From the NCBI GenBank assembly GCA_037893245.1, contig JBAIAA010000008.1, positions 5,228,001 to 5,292,000 of the forward strand: 64,000 bases of DNA. Reading direction: 5' to 3'. The notes below the pieces were generated by a model. It was not told the origin of the DNA. It saw only the letters and a list, made by a program, of their open reading frames with translations, and did not search any database. Source of the stretch: Crossaster papposus (lineage: Eukaryota; Echinodermata; Asteroidea; Velatida; Solasteridae). Shown here piece after piece: positions 1 to 8,994 of the stretch. The position numbers and the translations under genes are program-made. How positions within the stretch are numbered: the first letter of the stretch is position 1; each line of letters begins with the position of its first letter.

Positions 1-238
1 CAAACATGACCATTCTGAAAAGAAACTGGGTTCTATGGCTGTTGTTTTCTGGGCCGTTGTCCGCGTAGATAACCAGCTCATCTATATGCTGATAGCTTTC
101 TTTAATGCCCGACCACCACTGCTCCAGAGCATCACAGATAAAGTCACTGGTTTTATAAGAGACCCCGTAAAATACGCTGAGTTGGTCATTGTCCAGATTC
201 AGAATATCAAAAGGAATCATTGTGTCTTTTTTCGCCAT
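1..238 (-). CDS. ISAzo13 transposase, catalytic frame, partial
   Basis: The catalytic half, visible only up to the window start. It corresponds to the first 79 codons of the frame at 37151-37708 and contains the segment around the second catalytic aspartate (DELVIYADNGPEN on the minus strand). The C-terminal end lies beyond the window. Confidence 0.7.
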   Translation of the reverse strand, partial: MAKKDTMIPFDILNLDNDQLSVFYGVSYKTSDFICDALEQWWSGIKESYQHIDELVIYADNGPENNSHRTQFLFRMVMF

Positions 239-324
239 ATCATGATCCAGCGCCTTGACGGCTGAGGAACCTCTATCTTTTCCAACCCGAGATAAATCTC
301 CGAGATTGACCGTTGCTTTGCAGT

Positions 325-903
325 CTATGCTGAGTTGTAAGACATTTTTTCTTTGGTCGGCCTCTTCCCTGACTCTGCGGATATTGGCAAAGATGGCATC
401 GGTTTCCGGAATTTTTTTTCAGGCTTTGTTTTTTCAACCTTACGCAGCTTGTATCCCAAACGATTCAAGATATTATTGATAGTGCGCACTTGAGGAAGGG
501 AATCGTTATCCCAGTCTTTTTCTTCTATCAGTTTCTGCCGTACACTTTTTGCTGTCACCCGTGTATAGGCAAACGTATTGCGTAGCTGAGGGTCTGCCTG
601 ACTTTCCGGTTCTACAAGGCAGCGAATATCCTCTGCCAATTGTGGCGAGACATCTTCACTCTTTCGCTTCCCGGATGAAGCATAGTTTCCGTAACAGATC
701 ATCCCTGTGCATTTTTCATGCATACCCAGTTCTACGGTATGACGACCAAAACCAAACTCAGTTTCAGTGAGACGGGGGCTGCCATAGCAGAGTGTTTCAG
801 CCACCTCAGCCACAAACAACCTGCGATCATGGCCTTTCAGTTTCTTTGCGGCGAGCTTAAGAAGACTCTTACATTCTGGGGCAACATCAATTGTGGTATT
901 CAT
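325..903 (-). CDS. ISAzo13 transposase, first reading frame
   Basis: 192 codons, the N-terminal DNA-binding part of an ISAzo13-type DDE transposase. It is almost identical to the protein at 36486-37064. The real transposase frame leaves this ORF at an A8 run near positions 412-419 (T8 on the plus strand) by a -1 step and continues toward the window edge; what follows the run in this frame is probably not functional sequence. Confidence 0.75.
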   Translation of the reverse strand: MNTTIDVAPECKSLLKLAAKKLKGHDRRLFVAEVAETLCYGSPRLTETEFGFGRHTVELGMHEKCTGMICYGNYASSGKRKSEDVSPQLAEDIRCLVEPESQADPQLRNTFAYTRVTAKSVRQKLIEEKDWDNDSLPQVRTINNILNRLGYKLRKVEKTKPEKKFRKPMPSLPISAESGKRPTKEKMSYNSA

Positions 904-964
904 AGCGGCAAAGGCGAAAGGGAAGAAAGACTCACCATACTCCGGTAAACTTCTCTATGCCACT

Positions 965-1241
965 CCCCTAAGTGTATATTTTTTATAAAGATGACAAGTT
1001 GAGCAACAGGCTATTGTGAAAGTTTCAACGCAGGGATGATGTTTATATTGTCAGGACAATTGTCTGGTTAGAAGGTACTACTAGTGGTATTCGCTGTTTG
1101 CTCTGAAAGGGCTATTGATTGTATTTTTAGGGCTATATGCAGGATGTCAATTTACATATCGTTGGGAAAAGGGTTAAGAGCCTGAAAAACGATATAACAG
1201 ACTCTTAATGATAACAGAACAACATCTGCTATAATTTTGTA
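965..1241. other. Gap between ISAzo13 copy 1 and the SCP2 gene
   Basis: No convincing gene. A weak 7-bp inverted repeat (TTAAGAG at 1174-1180, CTCTTAA at 1202-1208) lies just downstream of the SCP2 gene on its strand and might help end its transcript, but it lacks a clear U-tract. Nothing else seen. Confidence 0.4.
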
Positions 1242-1556
1242 TCAGGCAGGAAATAACTCATTCAGCTTAGTTGCCAGCATCATTTCGCCTTCTGCTCGCA
1301 GTTTGCCCATCATGAATGCCTGCATACCGTCCATTTCACCGGTCATAACACCTACCATGGTGTCAGCATCCATAATTAAGGTAACGTTAGGTGCATCATG
1401 AGCACCTTCTACGATGTCGCAAGTGCCTTCTTTAATACAAATATGGTAAGTATCACCATCTTCAATATCAAACTGGAATACCAGATCTAGGTCTGCAGCC
1501 GCTTCTGCATTGAATCTAGACTTCATCGTATCAACGATATCTGCAACATTACTCAT
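1242..1556 (-). CDS. SCP2 sterol-binding domain protein
   Basis: 104 residues, the whole length of a stand-alone SCP2 domain. Visible family features are the N-terminal helix ending in FNAEAAADLDLVFQFDIEDG, the beta strands with DAPNVTLIMDADT, and the C-terminal GKLRAEGEMMLATKLNELFP segment typical of small bacterial SCP2 proteins. Members bind lipids or acyl-CoA in a hydrophobic tunnel in the cytoplasm; the ligand here is unknown. The ATG start has an AGGGG ribosome site about 8 bases upstream. It stands alone, with an IS below it and sohB diverging above. Confidence 0.85.
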   Translation of the reverse strand: MSNVADIVDTMKSRFNAEAAADLDLVFQFDIEDGDTYHICIKEGTCDIVEGAHDAPNVTLIMDADTMVGVMTGEMDGMQAFMMGKLRAEGEMMLATKLNELFPA

Positions 1557-2045
1557 GATAGAAACCCCTGTGTAGACAGTAAAAAAGTGTTATCCAGCTC
1601 TTAATATAGTGGTTATAACCACTCTGGTTGCCAGCCTATTGCTATCCAGAGATTCTGTCAACATAATTTCATACAACTGTTTGAAATATAACGCTTTCAT
1701 TATGGTGGCAACTATCAGAAAGACAATCTGTGTTTGCGGCGTGTAATGGGCAAATTTAAAAACAACCTAAATCTCCCCATTACACGCCGCAAACACAGAT
1801 TGTCTTTCTGATGACAAGTGATCCATTGAGTGAACAGCTCATGCATAAGACACAACAGGTTTCTCAAACTGTGGTTTGTCACAAGGCATTAAAAAGTGTG
1901 ATTTCGTACGCGTTGATCCTTATAATTACTCAACAGAACCTACGTTGATTCAACGGTACCGTCTTGCTCAGATGAGTAATACGGACCATTATACTAGCCG
2001 TCGAACCATTACCAGACTGTATTTAACCTCGTAAAGGAGCCTCTC
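1557..2045. other. Intergenic region SCP2/sohB with a long hairpin
   Basis: 489 bases between divergent genes. It holds the 37-bp inverted repeat listed separately. The rest must hold promoters for both genes; I see no confident -35/-10 pair. A clear AAAGGAG ribosome site at about 2033-2039 serves sohB. Confidence 0.6.
1714..1812. repeat. 37-bp perfect inverted repeat with 25-base loop
   Basis: Positions 1714-1750 are the exact reverse complement of 1776-1812 (arms begin ATCAGAAAGAC and end GTCTTTCTGAT), separated by an AT-rich loop of 25 bases. No T-tract follows either arm, so it is not a standard terminator. It could be a small non-autonomous mobile hairpin or an RNA structure. No target duplication is visible. 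Confidence 0.9.
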
Positions 2046-3077
2046 TTGGAGTACCTACTCGAATTTCTGCTTTTTTTAGCAAAAACTGTCACTTTGATAG
2101 GCGGTTTACTGATGATTATCACTATGATCACCTTGCTGGGACAAAAAACCAAAAAGCTTCACAAAGGCCATTTGGAAGTAACAAAGCTGAATGAACACCT
2201 GCAGCATTTGAAAGAAAGTCTTCAGCATGCGTTACTTGATAAGGACGCCTTGAAAAAACAGCAAAAAGCGCAGAAAAAATCCGACAAGGAAAAGAAAAAA
2301 GATGCAACAGACAGCGTGCCACCCAAAGTGTTTGTTATTGACTTTCAGGGTGACATTAAAGCCAGTGCAGTAAAATCACTGCGTGAGGAAGTCACTGCCG
2401 TACTCACTCTGGCTGAGCAAGACGATGAAATTGTTATTCGTCTGGAAAGTACAGGAGGGATGGTGCATGCCTACGGTTTAGCAGCTTCCCAATTATCCCG
2501 TATTCGCAGTCGTGGCATAAAACTGACGATTGCTGTTGATAAAGTGGCCGCCAGTGGCGGTTACATGATGGCATGTACAGCCGATAGAATTATCTCTGCG
2601 CCTTTTGCTGTCATCGGATCCATTGGTGTAATGGCGCAGTTACCGAACTTTAATAAAGTCCTGAAAAAGCATGACGTTGATGTTGAGCTGCATACTGCCG
2701 GTGAATATAAACGAACACTGACTGTTCTGGGTGAAAATACCGATAAAGGCCGTGAAAAGTTCAAGCAGGATATTGAAGATACCCATGGTCTGTTCAAGCA
2801 GTTTATCACGGATAACCGCAGCAAAGTAGATATCGAAAAAGTGGCAACCGGTGAAATATGGTATGGGCAACAGGCTATTGAGCTAAAACTGGTGGATGCC
2901 ATCATGACGAGTGATGAATATTTGTGCAAGAAAATGGAAAAGAACGATGTTGTCCAAGTGGCCTATGTAGTGAAAAAAGGGTTTGCAGATAAAATAGGCA
3001 TGGCAGCACATGCCACTGTTGATACAACACTCACTAAATGGTGGGAACGGTTACAGAATAGTCGCTATTTTTCCTGA
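2046..3077 (+). CDS. sohB: SohB-type inner-membrane serine protease (S49)
   Basis: 343 residues, the usual length for SohB. An N-terminal membrane anchor (about residues 5-32) is followed by a charged Lys-rich linker (35-90) and a peptidase S49 domain. The catalytic serine is expected at 170 in AASGGYMMA and the general-base lysine at 222 in EYKRTLTVLGENTDKGR, both in family positions, giving the Ser-Lys dyad of SppA/SohB. It acts at the periplasmic face of the inner membrane. The start is TTG, chosen because an AAAGGAG site sits about 7 bases ahead and the residues after it (MEYLLEFLLFLAKTVTLI) match SohB N-termini. It has no same-strand partner apart from a tiny ORF 250 bases downstream. 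Confidence 0.92.
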   Translation: MEYLLEFLLFLAKTVTLIGGLLMIITMITLLGQKTKKLHKGHLEVTKLNEHLQHLKESLQHALLDKDALKKQQKAQKKSDKEKKKDATDSVPPKVFVIDFQGDIKASAVKSLREEVTAVLTLAEQDDEIVIRLESTGGMVHAYGLAASQLSRIRSRGIKLTIAVDKVAASGGYMMACTADRIISAPFAVIGSIGVMAQLPNFNKVLKKHDVDVELHTAGEYKRTLTVLGENTDKGREKFKQDIEDTHGLFKQFITDNRSKVDIEKVATGEIWYGQQAIELKLVDAIMTSDEYLCKKMEKNDVVQVAYVVKKGFADKIGMAAHATVDTTLTKWWERLQNSRYFS

Positions 3078-3333
3078 TAAAATGATAGGAAATCGTGACG
3101 GGAAAATCTGTTGATAATGTAATAACAGTCGTCGTTTTCAATCACCATGATGCGCCTGGCAAGCTAGGCACCAGACAACACAAGACTGGTGCTGAGCTTG
3201 TTAGTGTCATAGCGCAGATAACCGGGCGATTCAATGAAAAGTGAGCCTACAAAGCGCCCTTATAAAAAGTGATTGCTGATGCTAAGAATATACGCTAAAT
3301 TTTGGAAAATAATAACGAAATCGGGCCATCAAT
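3078..3333. other. Intergenic region downstream of sohB
   Basis: No gene seen. GATGCGCCTGGCAAGCTAGGCACC at about 3149 can form only a weak stem; no T-rich terminator was identified. Confidence 0.4.
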
Positions 3334-3456
3334 ATGACAGACAGCAAATCTAATTCAAATGACAGTAAAAGTGATAGTGCAGTTGATGCCATTGCAGCCG
3401 TTGTGCTGATAGCAGTGGCTGTTGCCACTACTGCATTTTGGGTCAGTAGTCAATAA
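3334..3456 (+). CDS. Small single-span membrane protein
   Basis: 40 residues: a Ser/Asn/Asp-rich N-terminus (MTDSKSNSNDSKSDSAVD) followed by one hydrophobic helix (AIAAVVLIAVAVATTAFWV) and a short tail. There is no strong ribosome site. The stop overlaps by 7 bases the end of the convergent DUF2970 gene. Function unknown; supported only by its composition and clean start-helix-stop layout. Confidence 0.5.
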   Translation: MTDSKSNSNDSKSDSAVDAIAAVVLIAVAVATTAFWVSSQ

Positions 3457-3680
3457 GATTGCCACAGTACCCATTTAACGATGCCCAACAATACCAAGAT
3501 AAATAGCAGGGTGGCAATCAGGCCGCCCACAATGAAGTGCAATGGATTTCTTTGCGAAAAATCACGATGATGATTTTTACTTTTTTGCACACCGAAAAAA
3601 GCAGCCATAATACTCTGTATTATGGCTAGCAATGATCGCATACTCATGAGTAAGTGCAGCACGGTTGGCTTTCCTTTCAA
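3450..3680 (-). CDS. DUF2970 family membrane protein
   Basis: 76 residues. The motif AAFFGVQKSKNHHRDFSQRNPLHFIVGGLIATLLFILVLLG, present from about residue 25 to 66, is the hallmark of DUF2970: a soluble FGVQ...RDF...P segment followed by a single C-terminal transmembrane helix. Function unknown. It lies just downstream of the Kef antiporter on the same strand (41 bases apart) and could be cotranscribed with it. Confidence 0.85.
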   Translation of the reverse strand: MKGKPTVLHLLMSMRSLLAIIQSIMAAFFGVQKSKNHHRDFSQRNPLHFIVGGLIATLLFILVLLGIVKWVLWQSY

Positions 3681-3721
3681 TAACAGAGTTGGCGGGGCTT
3701 TGTATCAGCCCCTTGCAGTGG

Positions 3722-5689
3722 CTAACTGAAACTCTTTTCAAATTTCGCAATAGCACTGATGTTACCACTGAGCACAACAATATCCCCTGTTTCCAACGTT
3801 AATCCTGGGTGTGTAGTCAGTATTTGATGGTTACGGCGAATCTCAACAACGGACACTTTATAACCTTCAAACTCCAGATTATCGATACTTTGTCCTTTTA
3901 AATTACACTTGTGACCAACAGTCACTGCATGACGATGCTCGGATTTAGCATCATGATTCAGGTAGTCATGTAATCCTGGGTAATAACCACTGAGTATCTC
4001 ATAACGGTGCTCTCTGGCTTGCTTGATCCGTTTTCGTACCAGCTCTGGCTGAAAGCCAAGCATTAACATGACATGTTTTACGATTAATAAACTTGATTCG
4101 AGTACCTCAGGTATGACAACGGTTGCTCCGGCACGTTTTAATGCTTCAGCCTCGTCAAAGTGTCGGGTACGTACAAGAATGGGTACACTGAGTATACGTT
4201 TTCTAATGGTTTTGACAATCTGAAGGGCTGATTCTGTTCGGTCAATACAAATGACAACTTGGCTGGCACGCTCAAGACCTACGGCTTCAAGCATTTCAAT
4301 ACGACGGCAGTCACCATAAAAGACAGGGTCACCTGCTTGCCCAGCTTCTTGGACATGCAGAGGATCTTCATCAAGCACAACATAATCTTTTCCTTCCTGA
4401 GCAAGAAACCGGCTGATGGTTTGACCGACACGTCCATACCCACAGATTAATGTATGGTTATGAATATGGGCTGTTTTTTGGCGAATTTCTTCATCCTTAG
4501 GCTCAAAACGCACAGAGGTGGCAGGCGTGCTGGTAATCATCCGCGTAAAATAGTAACTGTTTCGAATCAGTAAAGGGGCGATAATCATCGATAGAATAGT
4601 TACAGCAAGAACGATGGAGGCCAGTTCACCCCCAGCTTGCCCGTAGTGAGAGGCTAGTGCAATGAGTGCAAAACAGAATTCCCCACCCTGACACAGTGAC
4701 AATGCCGCTTTAAGCGATACTTTTTTGGTTTCGCCAGCATAATAAGCTATAAAAAACACGACCAGTAATTTAAACATCACCAGTCCTGCTGTGGCGAGCA
4801 GAATCATTGGCCAATGATCACTGAGGGTGTTGGTATCGAGCATTAATCCAACGGAGACAAAAAACAAACCTAACAACACATCCCGAAACGGACGAATATC
4901 TGCTTCAACCTGATGCTTATAATTACTTTCCCCTAGCATCATACCTGCGACGAAACCGCCCAGTGCCATAGATAAGCCTAATGAGTGAGCAATCCATGCG
5001 GCCATGAGTGCCGTCATCAGTGCGGTGAGTACAAAAAGCTCCTCTGAGCGTGCCTGTGCAATTTCATGAAAGACTTTAGGCAATAACCATTTACCTGCGG
5101 CCAGCATAGCCAGTACAAACAATATGCCTTTGGATAAGGTGATCGTTAGTGAGGACAGTACTGATGTTTCCTGGCCACCGGCCAGTGTGGGGATGAGAAT
5201 TAAGAAAAGGACAGCGGCGATATCCTGAAAGAGTAATACACCTATCGCAAGCTGCCCCTGTCGTGAACGGATTTCATTCCGTTGTGTCAGCTCTTTGGAA
5301 ACAATAGCGGTAGAGGACAGCGCAAGAGCCCCTGATATGATGAGAGATTCAACCATACTATTGCCAAGTGCAAACAATAACCCAAAGATCCCTGCCATTG
5401 TGATCAGTACTTGAAGCCCCCCCAAGCCGAATACTGCTTTTTTCATGGCTCTGATAGTGTTAAGGGAGAACTCAAGGCCTAGTGTGAATAGCAAGAAAAC
5501 AACGCCTATTTCTGCCAGTAGCTTGATATCGAAATCATCCAAAATAAAGCCAGAGGTTGTAGGACCAAGAATGATGCCAACGAACAGGTAGCCCAGACTT
5601 TCAGGCAAGTTGAAGCGCTTAAACAGGGCGATCGTCATCACCGAGAGCGCCAAAATCAGTATTAACTGATTAAAAAAAGTGAAATCCAT
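3722..5689 (-). CDS. Kef-type monovalent cation:proton antiporter (CPA2) with RCK domains
   Basis: 655 residues. Residues 1-390 form a CPA2 Na+/H+-exchanger membrane domain of about 12 helices, with the conserved FQD at 154-156 and the GxFxAG helix near 243-250. Residues 411-530 are an RCK_N/TrkA_N nucleotide-binding domain with GYGRVG at 418-423 followed by VVLDEDP. Residues about 570-655 are a TrkA_C/RCK_C regulatory domain. The fold is that of KefB/KefC and relatives, K+ (or Na+) efflux antiporters of the inner membrane gated by ligand binding to RCK. Length exceeds KefC slightly because of the RCK_C domain, which is more typical of KefB/YbaL-like proteins; the exact subfamily is not settled. 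Confidence 0.9.
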   Translation of the reverse strand: MDFTFFNQLILILALSVMTIALFKRFNLPESLGYLFVGIILGPTTSGFILDDFDIKLLAEIGVVFLLFTLGLEFSLNTIRAMKKAVFGLGGLQVLITMAGIFGLLFALGNSMVESLIISGALALSSTAIVSKELTQRNEIRSRQGQLAIGVLLFQDIAAVLFLILIPTLAGGQETSVLSSLTITLSKGILFVLAMLAAGKWLLPKVFHEIAQARSEELFVLTALMTALMAAWIAHSLGLSMALGGFVAGMMLGESNYKHQVEADIRPFRDVLLGLFFVSVGLMLDTNTLSDHWPMILLATAGLVMFKLLVVFFIAYYAGETKKVSLKAALSLCQGGEFCFALIALASHYGQAGGELASIVLAVTILSMIIAPLLIRNSYYFTRMITSTPATSVRFEPKDEEIRQKTAHIHNHTLICGYGRVGQTISRFLAQEGKDYVVLDEDPLHVQEAGQAGDPVFYGDCRRIEMLEAVGLERASQVVICIDRTESALQIVKTIRKRILSVPILVRTRHFDEAEALKRAGATVVIPEVLESSLLIVKHVMLMLGFQPELVRKRIKQAREHRYEILSGYYPGLHDYLNHDAKSEHRHAVTVGHKCNLKGQSIDNLEFEGYKVSVVEIRRNHQILTTHPGLTLETGDIVVLSGNISAIAKFEKSFS

Positions 5690-5796
5690 GGCAAAATGCG
5701 TCCAATGGTCGTTATCTGTCAGAGCCGGTGCCGCTGACTGTTTTAAAAATTATATGACAAATACCGAGTAAGGTGTCTGAATAGGTCAAATTATTT

Positions 5797-6033
5797 ATGA
5801 AAAAACTGTTTTTTTATACTACCGAGTGTTGCTATTTGTGTGAAGAAGCGGAGAATCTGTTAAGGTCTTTGACAGGGATCCCGCCTTTTGAGTGCGAGGT
5901 GGTTGATATTGCTGAAAGCGATCAGCTCATTGCACAGTATGGCACTAAAATACCCGTTTTGAAGGACAGTGAGACAGGGATCGAAAAACTCTGGCCCTTT
6001 ACAAGTGCCCAGTTAGTGCAGTGGCTTCAGTAG
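5797..6033 (+). CDS. Glutaredoxin-like thioredoxin-fold protein (DUF836)
   Basis: 78 residues with an N-terminal strand then a CxxC site (ECCYLCEEAENLL, active Cys in CYLC about residues 12-15) and the cis-proline motif TKIPVL near residue 52. This matches the short glutaredoxin-like DUF836 family of unknown redox partner. It diverges from the antiporter gene, whose start is 108 bases away. Confidence 0.85.
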   Translation: MKKLFFYTTECCYLCEEAENLLRSLTGIPPFECEVVDIAESDQLIAQYGTKIPVLKDSETGIEKLWPFTSAQLVQWLQ

Positions 6034-6655
6034 TTATACAATCATGGTAAGGGTTTATTTAAACAATAACAAAGACAATCCCACAAATGACGATTTTTTA
6101 TGGACAATAAAAAAGAAAAACTCCTTAAAATAGCAACAGTAGCGTCAGTAACAACAGCAACGCTACTTATTATTATCAAATTAGGGGCCTGGTTTTTCAC
6201 GGGGTCTCTCAGTTTATTAGCGACGTTGCTAGATTCTGGTATGGACGTCATTGCGTCACTGATTACACTGGTAGCCGTTAGGATTGCTATAACGCCACCC
6301 GATGAAGACCATCACTTTGGTCACGGGAAAGCCGAGCAGTTAGCCGTACTTGCTCAATCTGCCTTTATAGCAGGGTCTGCACTTGTATTGTTATTAAATG
6401 CATTCAATCGAATGTCTGACGAGGCTGTTGTTGTTGAAAATAACACGCTGGGTATTGTGGTTATGGTTATTTCAATGATAGCTACCAGTGTGTTATTGCT
6501 GATTCAGCACTATGTGATCAAAAAAACACAATCATCAGCTATTACAGCCGATGCTATGCATTACCGTGTGGACCTGCTTATAAACGGTGCTGTTATCGTC
6601 GCATTAATTGGTATTGAATATGGCTTTTATCAATTGGATAGTGGTTTAGCAATTA

Positions 6656-8329
6656 CCTAAATCCTGCAATACAAACTCCAACAGGCCAAACATACGCATT
6701 GATCAAATCCTCCTGACTCCGATTATCCTGCTGTCGAGAAAATACTGGCCTTTTCAGTGGATTTTCATCGCTCGAACCATCGTATTTTTATTCATCTTAC
6801 TCCTATTCCTAATATCAGAGCGTAACAACACCTTCCGCATCAGCAGAATGTTTTTTCTAACCATCCGTTGTACGGCTATTTACAAACAGTCACCCACTGC
6901 CAGCCAAGCATCCCACTCCGTCTGGTAGAGATGCTCTTTGTTACTGGCAACGGTCAACTGTCTGCTACATGTTAACAATTTTCCAGCAACCCGTATCATA
7001 TAGCAGCGAATGCTTTCCGGCTCCCACTTCATCAGCTGACGATTTCCACTGACCAGAGCCATCCAGCGTGTCGTATTGTAGGCCAGTATTGCACATTGCA
7101 TAAGCGCACTGTTTGCCATGAAATGATCGGTTTTGATCTGTCCAAGGGTCATCTGATTTTTGCACTCTTCAATCCAAGTTTCACAGGTAGCCCGCTTACC
7201 GTACGCTTTATGGATCTCCCACGGACTCAACAACTCAGTCGTCACGTAACAGAAGTAGTCGTACTCTGGCTGCGGATTTAACAGTTCGCCCTGCATATTT
7301 TCGGGCTTCCCTGGCTTTCTTTGTCGCACAGCCACGAAGCAGCGATTCCGGTCCCAGCTACCACAGCGGTGTTGAAACTCACACTGCTCCCAACCTGGCT
7401 GATTTATGACAGGCTGCCAGTCTTGCGGGATTAACAGTTTGTGCAGATTCTTCAATTTCACCTTGATGAGATAACGATGCCCCAGATCATCCAAATAAGT
7501 CAGTAGTGGGCCACCAAAGTAGCCACTGTCAGCCCTGAAAAAAATCTTCATATGAGAAGGCAGGGTGATCAGCAGTTGCTTCATAAACTCTATGGCGCCA
7601 TTGGCGGTGTAGGCATCGCCACTTCGTAACCAGCCTTGCAATACTTCTTTAGTTTGAGCGCAAAAGGCCAATTGCGGGTGGTACGAAAGAGCCCCTCTTT
7701 TTTTCTCATTAAAGCCTTTCTTGGCGCCTTCCTGAAAACCGAAACAGGTTTTTACCGTAGAATCGAGGTCAATGGTGATCTGTTTACGTGCATAAATGGT
7801 AGATGTTCCTGAGCGCAACGCCTGTTTCCAAACCCTGCCCCTCATTGCGTGGACAGCGGTTTCCAGTTCAACGACGCTGGCAAAACTAAACAGCTTTAAA
7901 ATGCGTCCAAATTGACTGTCACAAGGGATTCGTTGAAATTGGGTACATTCTCGAAGAGTGCTATCCTGCCAGACCGTGCACACTTTCATCAGACTTCTGG
8001 CACCTGCCAGAATGCCGGTGGTTACCATCAGAATGACATCTGACAGTTGGAAAGTGGCATTAGAGCCTCGTTGAATATTAATCCGTTTGTTTAGTAAGCC
8101 GGACAGCCCCATCCGATTCAGGAAGCGAAACGCAGGGATCAGTCCAGCCTGACTGGTGAGCGGCTTTTTAGCTTGGATGAAACGTACCTTCCGCTGTTTC
8201 AAACGTGCTTTTGACTTGTTTTTTTTGCTCATGGGAAAAGTGATGCTTTATTGAAACCAAAGCATCACTTAATCCCTTTATTCATAGGATATTGCAACAG
8301 TTATTTCGAGATCCTTTGCAGGATTTAGG
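6656..8329 (-). mobile_element. IS1380-type element, copy 1 (subtype A, 1674 bp)
   Basis: Ends read CCTAAATCCTGCAA and its inverted form GCAGGATTTAGG. It is flanked by the direct repeat AATTA (6651-6655 and 8330-8334). It differs from the six subtype B copies in length (1674 versus 1670) and by many substitutions, and is nearly identical to copy 5. Confidence 0.95.
6880..8232 (-). CDS. IS1380-family DDE transposase (subtype A)
   Basis: 450 residues. DDE-type features are ITIDLDSTVKTCFG (first Asp), FFRADSGYFGGPLL (second Asp) and CETWIEECKNQM (Glu), with HPQLAFCAQTKEVLQGWLRSGDAYTANGAIEF between, the arrangement of IS1380 transposases. The N-terminus is strongly basic (MSKKNKSKARLKQRKVRF). 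The open frame is whole. All eight copies in this window encode 450 residues. Confidence 0.9.
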   Translation of the reverse strand: MSKKNKSKARLKQRKVRFIQAKKPLTSQAGLIPAFRFLNRMGLSGLLNKRINIQRGSNATFQLSDVILMVTTGILAGARSLMKVCTVWQDSTLRECTQFQRIPCDSQFGRILKLFSFASVVELETAVHAMRGRVWKQALRSGTSTIYARKQITIDLDSTVKTCFGFQEGAKKGFNEKKRGALSYHPQLAFCAQTKEVLQGWLRSGDAYTANGAIEFMKQLLITLPSHMKIFFRADSGYFGGPLLTYLDDLGHRYLIKVKLKNLHKLLIPQDWQPVINQPGWEQCEFQHRCGSWDRNRCFVAVRQRKPGKPENMQGELLNPQPEYDYFCYVTTELLSPWEIHKAYGKRATCETWIEECKNQMTLGQIKTDHFMANSALMQCAILAYNTTRWMALVSGNRQLMKWEPESIRCYMIRVAGKLLTCSRQLTVASNKEHLYQTEWDAWLAVGDCL

Positions 8330-8622
8330 AATTATTATTTCACTGTATATGCTATTCAGTGTTAAATCGCTTGCCTGGGAAGCCATTCAGGATCTTATGG
8401 ACCAATCGTTACCACCAGAGATACTCGTGAAGATTGAAGAAATTGCTAGCGCAGGGGAAGGGGTAAAAGGTGTTCATGAAATACGAACCCGGATTTCTGG
8501 AACGCAGTCTTTTATTCAGCTTCATTTGGATCTTGATTCACAGTTAACATTACAACAAGCTCATGATATGGGTGATCAGGTCGAGAACGCTTTACTCGCT
8601 GTGATTCCAGGCGCAGATATTA

Positions 8623-8919
8623 TTATTCACCTAGATCCAAATTAAAGAACTCAATGGCTGTTTCCGTTGTTTCTCTTGCCACGGTCTCACGACTTTTTCC
8701 CGTCACCAACGCAATCATTTTTATCACTTCGCCTAAAAAAGCGGGCTCATTACGACGATTTTTAGGTTTTGGTGTTACTGTTCGAGGCAGTAAGTAGGGG
8801 GAATCTGTCTCGACCATCAATCGATTAGCTGGAATGCTTGGGATAAGCGGGTGCAAATGCGTTCCGCGACGCTCATCACAAATCCAGCCGGTTAAGCCTA
8901 TGTGGCAATCCAGATCTAG
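8623..8919 (-). pseudogene. tatD: TatD family metal-dependent hydrolase, C-terminal fragment
   Basis: The C-terminal part of Tat[44 protein letters not shown] (VETDSPYL carries a metal-site Asp) and the final helices. The fragment ends at the CTAG where IS630 copy 1 begins. The reading frame resumes at 13577-13538, across both IS630 copies. The N-terminal roughly 140 residues, with the first metal ligands, are not in the window. The last bases overlap the end of the convergent CDF gene (8623-8645). Confidence 0.88.
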
Positions 8920-8994
8920 TACTCCGTCCGGCAGAAGATGATAGTTTACTGAAGGCTATTCTAATAACTCCGAGTCCATAACACCGGAGTTATT

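Larger units (their letters stand above)
1..964 (-). mobile_element. ISAzo13-family element, copy 1, cut by window edge
   Basis: The right-hand 964 bases of an element whose complete second copy lies at 36425-37731. Similarity between the two copies stops at position 964, where the end reads CCACT, the same five bases that close the other end of copy 2, so these are taken as the terminal inverted repeat. Its transposase runs on the minus strand and is split in two frames as in copy 2. The other terminus lies outside the window. Confidence 0.85.
6100..8645 (+). pseudogene. CDF cation efflux protein (FieF-like), split by IS1380
   Basis: 5' part 6100-6655 and 3' part 8335-8645, separated by IS1380 copy 1 and its AATTA duplication. 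Discounting the element and one copy of AATTA, the frame is continuous (GLA-III-SLYMLFS) and gives a protein of about 290 residues, normal for cation diffusion facilitators. Metal-site motifs are present: D45 and D49 in LLDSGMD, H75 region HHFGHGKAE, and H155/D159 in MHYRVD, the same pattern as E. coli FieF. The 3' part carries the cytoplasmic dimerisation domain (EIRTRISGTQSFIQLHLDLD). The family exports Zn2+/Fe2+ by proton antiport. The insertion follows the helices carrying the metal site and should abolish function. Confidence 0.9.

Noticed and set aside
2128-2322. Minus-strand ORFs within sohB
   Set aside because: Overlap a well-supported gene and lack starts with ribosome sites.
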